Shown: positions 5,865-9,303 of the stretch, piece by piece | How the letters are laid out: each line of letters starts with the position of its first letter | Numbering within the stretch: position 1 is the first letter of the stretch | Assembly (NCBI GenBank): GCA_031253875.1 | Contig: JAIRVN010000098.1 | Location: forward strand, 1 to 9,303 | DNA length: 9,303 bases | Direction of reading: 5' to 3' | Source of the DNA: Deltaproteobacteria bacterium | GTDB taxonomy: Bacteria; Desulfobacterota; Desulfovibrionia; Desulfovibrionales; Desulfovibrionaceae | Notes under the pieces: generated by a model | The model's input: only the letters and a program-made list of their open reading frames with translations | Told to the model about the DNA's origin: nothing | Database searches by the model: none | Translations under genes and position numbers: made by a program

Positions 5865-7394
5865 CTAGTTTTTGAAATACGCGTTGCCGTAATAGTTGAC
5901 GGAACCGGAGCCCCAATTCACGCCCTCAAGGTCTTTGTCCATACAGTACATATTGATGGGGGACGCAAAAAATATCCAAGGCACGGTTTCGTTGAGTCGA
6001 TCCCACAACTGTTTGTATACCGCTTCACGTTCCGGACCATCTGCAAGAAGCGACCCCTTGGTCAGAAGTTCGTCCGTAAGCTTGTCCGAGTACCACGAGC
6101 GGTTTGTCTGCCCGATAACTGCGGAATGGAAGGATGGACCCAGCACGAAAAATGGATCCAGTGCGGGCTCGCTGCCCCACCAGGCGCTCAGGAAGGGGTC
6201 ATGGTCCTTCTGACGGATAACTTCATGAAATGCGCCCCATTCGATGACCTTGGCTTCCATGTCAATGCCTATCTCCCGGAAATTGGCTTGTAATATGGTC
6301 CCGCAGGCCACGCGCTCGGTCAGGTCAGGCAGAAGCAACGCGCCAGTGAACCCGTAGGGAAAACCCGCATCAGCCAGCAGTTTTTTGGCGCCCGCGACGT
6401 CCCTTTTGCGCGGGGGCGATTCCTTGACCCGGTTGTATTTGATTGCGGAACTGAGCGGCCCGTTGGAAGCCTCGGCATACCCCCTGAAGACGGCCTTGAC
6501 TATCCCCTCGCGGTCGACAGCCATATCCATGGCTTGACGTACCTTAAGGTTATCATAGGGCGGCTTGGTCACGTCAAAACTGAGATAATAGATACGGGAT
6601 CCGGGTTTGCGCACAATTTTCAGGTTCTTGTTGGCTTCAATGCGTGGAATATCCACGCGGGCAGGGTCAAGAATGACGTCCACCGCGCCGCTTTCCAGTT
6701 CAATGGTCCGGCTGGAGTTTTCAACGATGGTGCGCATGACCAGGCGCTTCAGCTTGGACGGGGTTCCGTGGTAGTCGTCAAAGCGCTCAAAGGTGGCTCT
6801 ATCGCCGAACACCCAGCTTACCAGCTTGAAGCGGCCGGTGCCCACAGGGTTCACCCCATAGTCCTTGCCGAACTGTTCCACGGCCTTCTTGTTCAAAATC
6901 GAAGCCCAAGGATGGGACAGCGAGTCAAGGAACAACTGTCCCAAGGCCAGGGTGGTGCGGAGCAGCACCGTATGATCGTCAATTTTTTCGATGCCGTTAG
7001 GATCAACGTACATGGACAGGGCCTTGATCGCCCCGCCCTGAGGGCCGGTAGCTCGTTTAAAGGTAAAGACAACGTCATCGGCGGTCATGGTCTCGCCGTT
7101 GTGGAACTTGACCCCTTTCTTCAAATAGAATTTGAAGGCCTTGCCGCCCTCAAGAATCTCCCATTTTTCCGCCAAGCGAGGAACCGTGGCTCCCGTATCG
7201 TCTGTGGCGGTCAAACCCTCATAAATTTGCACACAGATGTTGTGCGTGCCCGCATCAGGCGTTGCCTGTGGATCCAAGGTTTTGGTGCTGTGCCCGAGAC
7301 CGACTGTCAAGGTATCGCCTTTGGCAAAGGCGGCGCCTGCTCCGAGCAGAACACATAATGCCGCAAAAACGCACAGTCTGATCCAATAGTGCAT
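5865..7394 (-). CDS. Periplasmic peptide-type substrate-binding protein (SBP family 5)
   Basis: This 509-residue extracellular solute-binding protein delivers substrate to the OppBC channel. It starts with a clear signal peptide (MHYWIRLCVFAALCVLLGAGAAFA), with a likely signal-peptidase I cut after AFA at residue 24. There is no lipobox cysteine, so it should be free in the periplasm, as expected for a Gram-negative cell. The mature part opens DTLTVGLGHSTKTLDPQATPDAGT, then YEGL (58-61) and KFHNGETMTADDVVFTFKRA (about 96-115), the hallmark segment of SBP family 5 (DppA/OppA). A C-terminal VNYYGNAYFKN ends it. The ATG at 7394 has GGAGG 4 bases upstream. Family 5 members bind peptides, nickel chelates, opines or glutathione, and the sequence does not settle which. 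It is the first transporter gene, 188 bases after the dehydrogenase gene. Confidence 0.93.
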   Translation of the reverse strand: MHYWIRLCVFAALCVLLGAGAAFAKGDTLTVGLGHSTKTLDPQATPDAGTHNICVQIYEGLTATDDTGATVPRLAEKWEILEGGKAFKFYLKKGVKFHNGETMTADDVVFTFKRATGPQGGAIKALSMYVDPNGIEKIDDHTVLLRTTLALGQLFLDSLSHPWASILNKKAVEQFGKDYGVNPVGTGRFKLVSWVFGDRATFERFDDYHGTPSKLKRLVMRTIVENSSRTIELESGAVDVILDPARVDIPRIEANKNLKIVRKPGSRIYYLSFDVTKPPYDNLKVRQAMDMAVDREGIVKAVFRGYAEASNGPLSSAIKYNRVKESPPRKRDVAGAKKLLADAGFPYGFTGALLLPDLTERVACGTILQANFREIGIDMEAKVIEWGAFHEVIRQKDHDPFLSAWWGSEPALDPFFVLGPSFHSAVIGQTNRSWYSDKLTDELLTKGSLLADGPEREAVYKQLWDRLNETVPWIFFASPINMYCMDKDLEGVNWGSGSVNYYGNAYFKN

Positions 7395-7582
7395 AACTCC
7401 TCCGGAAAATGTTTTACTGCGTTGCTTCCACGCGACTATCGCACAACATCAGACACGGATACCTACACTGCTCCTGCTGCTAAAAACAATTTCATACCGG
7501 CGCCGCCGACCTTGCACCATTACGCATTACGGATCTGGAATAACGGCAGTTTCTCCTCACGATAGCGCTGGACGACTTTCGC
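7395..7582 (-). other. 188-base gap between the dehydrogenase and binding-protein genes
   Basis: I see no promoter with acceptable -35 and -10 boxes on the minus strand. A GC-rich palindromic patch (CGGCGCCG at about 7499-7506) is followed after a few bases by ATTGTTTTT, which could be a poor terminator for the dehydrogenase gene, but the stem is only 4-6 pairs. The simplest reading is readthrough from the dehydrogenase gene into the binding-protein gene. A non-sigma70 promoter here cannot be excluded. Confidence 0.4.
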
Positions 7583-9103
7583 TTACAAATCTCTGTTGAT
7601 GGTTCCTTCCCAGGTGCTCACCTTCGCCTCATGCGACTCTGCCGGAGAAACCCATTTTGTGGTGACGGTCTTGATTTGGGTGTAAAAACGCATCCCGTCC
7701 CTGCCAAGCACATACAAATCGCCATAGAAAGAGCGTTTGTGGCCTGAAAAAGGGAAGAAGGCCAAAGGAACCGGAATCCCCACATTGACGCCCACCATGC
7801 CGCCGTCGGTTCTGCGGACGAATTCGCGGGCATAGTGACCACTCGTGGTAAAGATCGATGACCCGTTGGCAAAGGGGTTGGCGTTCATCAGGGAAAGGCC
7901 TTCCTCAAAGTCCTTGCAACGTTTGACGCACAACACGGGTCCGAATATTTCCTCATCGCCGACGCTCATGCCCGGCTTGACATGATCAAAAATGGTCGGC
8001 CCCACAAAAAAGCCTTTTTCAAAACCCGCCGGTCGGCAGCCACGTCCGTCAAGAACGAGCGTTGCGCCCTGCTTCACCCCCTTGTCTATCCATTCTTCCA
8101 CAAAGGTCTTTTGGGCCGCGCTGACGACAGGACCAAGCTGCGTAGCAGGGTCGTATGCAGAACCGACAACCAGATCTTGGGCCAATTTTTTCAAGATGGC
8201 GACGAATTCGTCCGCTACCGACTCCTGCACAACCACTGCCGGCAGGGCCATACAGCGCTGGCCGGCGCAACCGAAAGCGGAATTGATCACCCTGCGCGCC
8301 GTCCATTCCAGGGGCGCATCTTCCAATATCAGGGCGTGGTTCTTGGCCTCTACCAAACACTGCACCCTTTTGCCGGCAGCGGCGGCAGCAAGGTAAATCT
8401 TTTTGCCGACGGATTCCGACCCCACAAAAGTAATGCCGTCAATATCCTTGTGCTCCAACAGCCTGGTCAATTCTTCCCGGCTGCAGGTCACCAGGTTGAC
8501 AACACCCTTCGGCAGCCCCGCCTCAATGAGCAGCGCCAGCAAGCGCATGCCGGTCTGGGGAACCATGGTGGCGGCCTTGAGCACCATGCAATTGCCGGAC
8601 ACGATGCAGGAGGGAATAAACCAGCCGAATGGAATCATTGCGGGGAAGTTGTATGGAGCAATGCCCAGAAAAACGCCGACAGGCTCCCGATACAACGTGA
8701 TGTCGTGGCCTCGCGTGGCCTCCATCAAAGAATGGCCTTGCAGTTCCAAGGGCGCGCCAACGCCAAGCTCACAGGCTTCTATCACCTTGAAAACATCGCC
8801 GCGCGCCTCCTCGAGATTTTTTCCCATTTCCGTGGCAAGCAGCACGGACAATTCTTCGAAATGGGCATTCACCAATTCCCTGTATTTGAAAAGCACCTGA
8901 GTGCGTACAGCGACGGGTTTTGAAGCCCATTCGGGGAAAGCGGCCCGACAGGAGGCAACGGCCGCCTCAACTTCTTCCTGGGTACAGACGGGAGCCTCGG
9001 CAATCTGCTCGCCAGTGCTGGGGTTCATGACAGCAGCGTGTTTTCGGGCGCGAGAGTCTTTCCAGACATTGTCCACGCAGTACTGCAATCGTCTGACAGG
9101 CAT
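7583..9103 (-). CDS. mmsA: CoA-acylating aldehyde dehydrogenase, methylmalonate-semialdehyde dehydrogenase family
   Basis: This 506-residue, cytoplasmic NAD-dependent dehydrogenase is close to the family's usual 480-510. Family marks are APYNFPAMIPFGWF (149-162; Asn152 is the oxyanion residue), VLKAAT (174-179, Lys176), FVGSESVG (226-233, cofactor loop), EAKNHALIL (252-260), GCAGQRCMAL (278-287, catalytic Cys284), EIFGPV (385-390) and a C-terminal FYTQIKTVTTKW (473-484). The general-base glutamate of ordinary aldehyde dehydrogenases (ELGGK) is absent, as expected for the CoA-dependent acylating branch (MmsA/IolA). That branch turns malonate or methylmalonate semialdehyde into acetyl- or propionyl-CoA. 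Here the family's usual GAK is EAK and the KPSE segment is KAAT, so the substrate may differ. The ATG at 9103 has AAGGAG 7 bases upstream. It heads the importer block, which hints at a shared catabolic substrate. Confidence 0.82.
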   Translation of the reverse strand: MPVRRLQYCVDNVWKDSRARKHAAVMNPSTGEQIAEAPVCTQEEVEAAVASCRAAFPEWASKPVAVRTQVLFKYRELVNAHFEELSVLLATEMGKNLEEARGDVFKVIEACELGVGAPLELQGHSLMEATRGHDITLYREPVGVFLGIAPYNFPAMIPFGWFIPSCIVSGNCMVLKAATMVPQTGMRLLALLIEAGLPKGVVNLVTCSREELTRLLEHKDIDGITFVGSESVGKKIYLAAAAAGKRVQCLVEAKNHALILEDAPLEWTARRVINSAFGCAGQRCMALPAVVVQESVADEFVAILKKLAQDLVVGSAYDPATQLGPVVSAAQKTFVEEWIDKGVKQGATLVLDGRGCRPAGFEKGFFVGPTIFDHVKPGMSVGDEEIFGPVLCVKRCKDFEEGLSLMNANPFANGSSIFTTSGHYAREFVRRTDGGMVGVNVGIPVPLAFFPFSGHKRSFYGDLYVLGRDGMRFYTQIKTVTTKWVSPAESHEAKVSTWEGTINRDL

Positions 9104-9110
9104 ATCTCAT

Positions 9111-9116
9111 CTCCTT
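9111..9116 (-). promoter_or_regulatory. Ribosome binding site of the aldehyde dehydrogenase gene
   Basis: AAGGAG on the minus strand, 7 bases before the ATG at 9103, is a near-ideal site and supports this start. Confidence 0.75.
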
Positions 9117-9190
9117 TGAGGACATCGCAGGGCGCTCGTATCTGGATGGCAAAGTGGAAGTAGGACGTAATCTGCCTGAAAAGCAGGGCG

Positions 9191-9217
9191 CGCCGCTGGG
9201 CACACCGAGGCACGGCG
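9191..9217 (-). other. Possible 5' leader hairpin of the dehydrogenase transcript
   Basis: CGCCG and CGGCG can pair across a 17-base interior. This would lie in the 5' leader if the promoter at 9222-9250 is used. I recognise no riboswitch class here, so this is a weak candidate only. Confidence 0.2.
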
Positions 9218-9221
9218 ATAA

Positions 9222-9250
9222 AGAGTACATGCTTTCACAGCGTATATCAA
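9222..9250 (-). promoter_or_regulatory. Candidate promoter for the dehydrogenase/importer block
   Basis: On the minus strand TTGATA (9250-9245, five of six -35 bases) is followed after exactly 17 bases by TACTCT (9227-9222, a weak -10). Transcription would start near 9214, giving a leader of roughly 110 bases before the ATG at 9103. An inverted repeat overlaps the -35 box. Confidence 0.38.
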
Positions 9251-9269
9251 CGCTCTTGACAAACAGCGT
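9237..9269. promoter_or_regulatory. Cluster of ACAGCGT half-sites upstream of the dehydrogenase gene
   Basis: ACAGCGT occurs at 9237-9243 and again at 9263-9269. Between them, ACGCT at 9250-9254 forms a perfect inverted repeat with AGCGT at 9239-9243 (6-base spacer). The array straddles the candidate -35 box, a usual position for a regulator operator. No regulator gene is visible in the window. Confidence 0.3.
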
Positions 9270-9303
9270 CAGCCGGGCTTGCGGGGGATATGCGCAATGC
9301 TTG

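Noticed and set aside
5679..6293. 204-codon plus-strand frame whose first third lies in the gap between oppB and the binding-protein gene
   Set aside because: Its intergenic part was considered as a possible small gene, but it starts at GTG without a ribosome site, runs through the strong hairpin, and mostly overlaps the binding-protein gene in antisense.
6534..7358. 274-codon open frame on the plus strand, opposite the binding-protein gene
   Set aside because: It lies wholly within a well-supported gene on the other strand and its translation has no family features.
7505..7525. GG-N10-GC pattern on the minus strand as a sigma-54 promoter for the binding-protein gene
   Set aside because: Only the GG and GC dinucleotides match; the surrounding consensus bases (TGGCACG and TTGC) do not, so it is likely chance.
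7982..8923. 313-codon open frame on the plus strand, opposite the dehydrogenase gene
   Set aside because: Long antisense frames are expected opposite GC-rich genes; the translation is rich in His, Gln and Arg and resembles no family.
8967..9230. 87-codon minus-strand frame spanning the dehydrogenase start
   Set aside because: It overlaps the start of the dehydrogenase gene in another frame. Its translation (rich in Cys, Arg and Pro) looks non-coding.
9256..9284. Perfect TTGACA at 9256-9261 on the plus strand as a promoter
   Set aside because: No -10-like sequence lies 16-18 bases downstream (TTGCGG at 17 bases), and no plus-strand gene follows in the window.

Overview
The window reads as an ordinary metabolic and transport region of a moderately GC-rich, Gram-negative anaerobe. 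Two things suggest this: a 2-oxoacid:ferredoxin oxidoreductase, and a periplasmic (non-lipoprotein) peptide-binding protein. A sulfate- or sulfite-reducing Desulfovibrionaceae-type organism (Desulfovibrio or Bilophila-like) fits the protein flavour, but that is inference and no marker gene is present to prove it.

Layout. Positions 1-988 (+ strand) hold the 3' end of a korB-like beta subunit and a complete korC-like gamma subunit, joined by a one-base stop/start overlap. They converge on a seven-gene block that fills the rest of the window on the minus strand. Read in transcription order from 9103 down to 1017, it contains: a CoA-acylating aldehyde dehydrogenase of the methylmalonate-semialdehyde dehydrogenase family; a secreted family-5 solute-binding protein; two peptide-type ABC permeases (OppB, OppC); two peptide-type ABC ATPases (OppD, OppF, overlapping by 8 bases); and a small two-helix membrane protein of unknown function that starts at TTG.

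How the genes work together. The binding protein, two permeases and two ATPases form a complete dipeptide/oligopeptide-class importer in the standard A-B-C-D-F order. The aldehyde dehydrogenase at the head of the block suggests that an imported compound, or its breakdown product, passes through a semialdehyde to an acyl-CoA, but the sequence does not reveal the substrate. The kor genes belong to a separate convergent unit that makes or uses acyl-CoA with ferredoxin.

Control signals. Three gaps are large enough to matter: 9104-9303 (upstream of the dehydrogenase, with a plausible promoter and repeated half-sites), 7395-7582 (no convincing signal), and 5568-5864 (a strong 15-bp hairpin just after the binding-protein gene, then a weak promoter candidate before oppB). 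The hairpin probably lets the binding protein be made in excess over the membrane components.

I found no mobile element, CRISPR array, tRNA, rRNA or defence system. The points most worth a second look are the intercistronic hairpin, the altered ABC signature motif in OppF, the matching four-cysteine motifs in both ATPases, the unassigned membrane protein, and the dehydrogenase/importer pairing.
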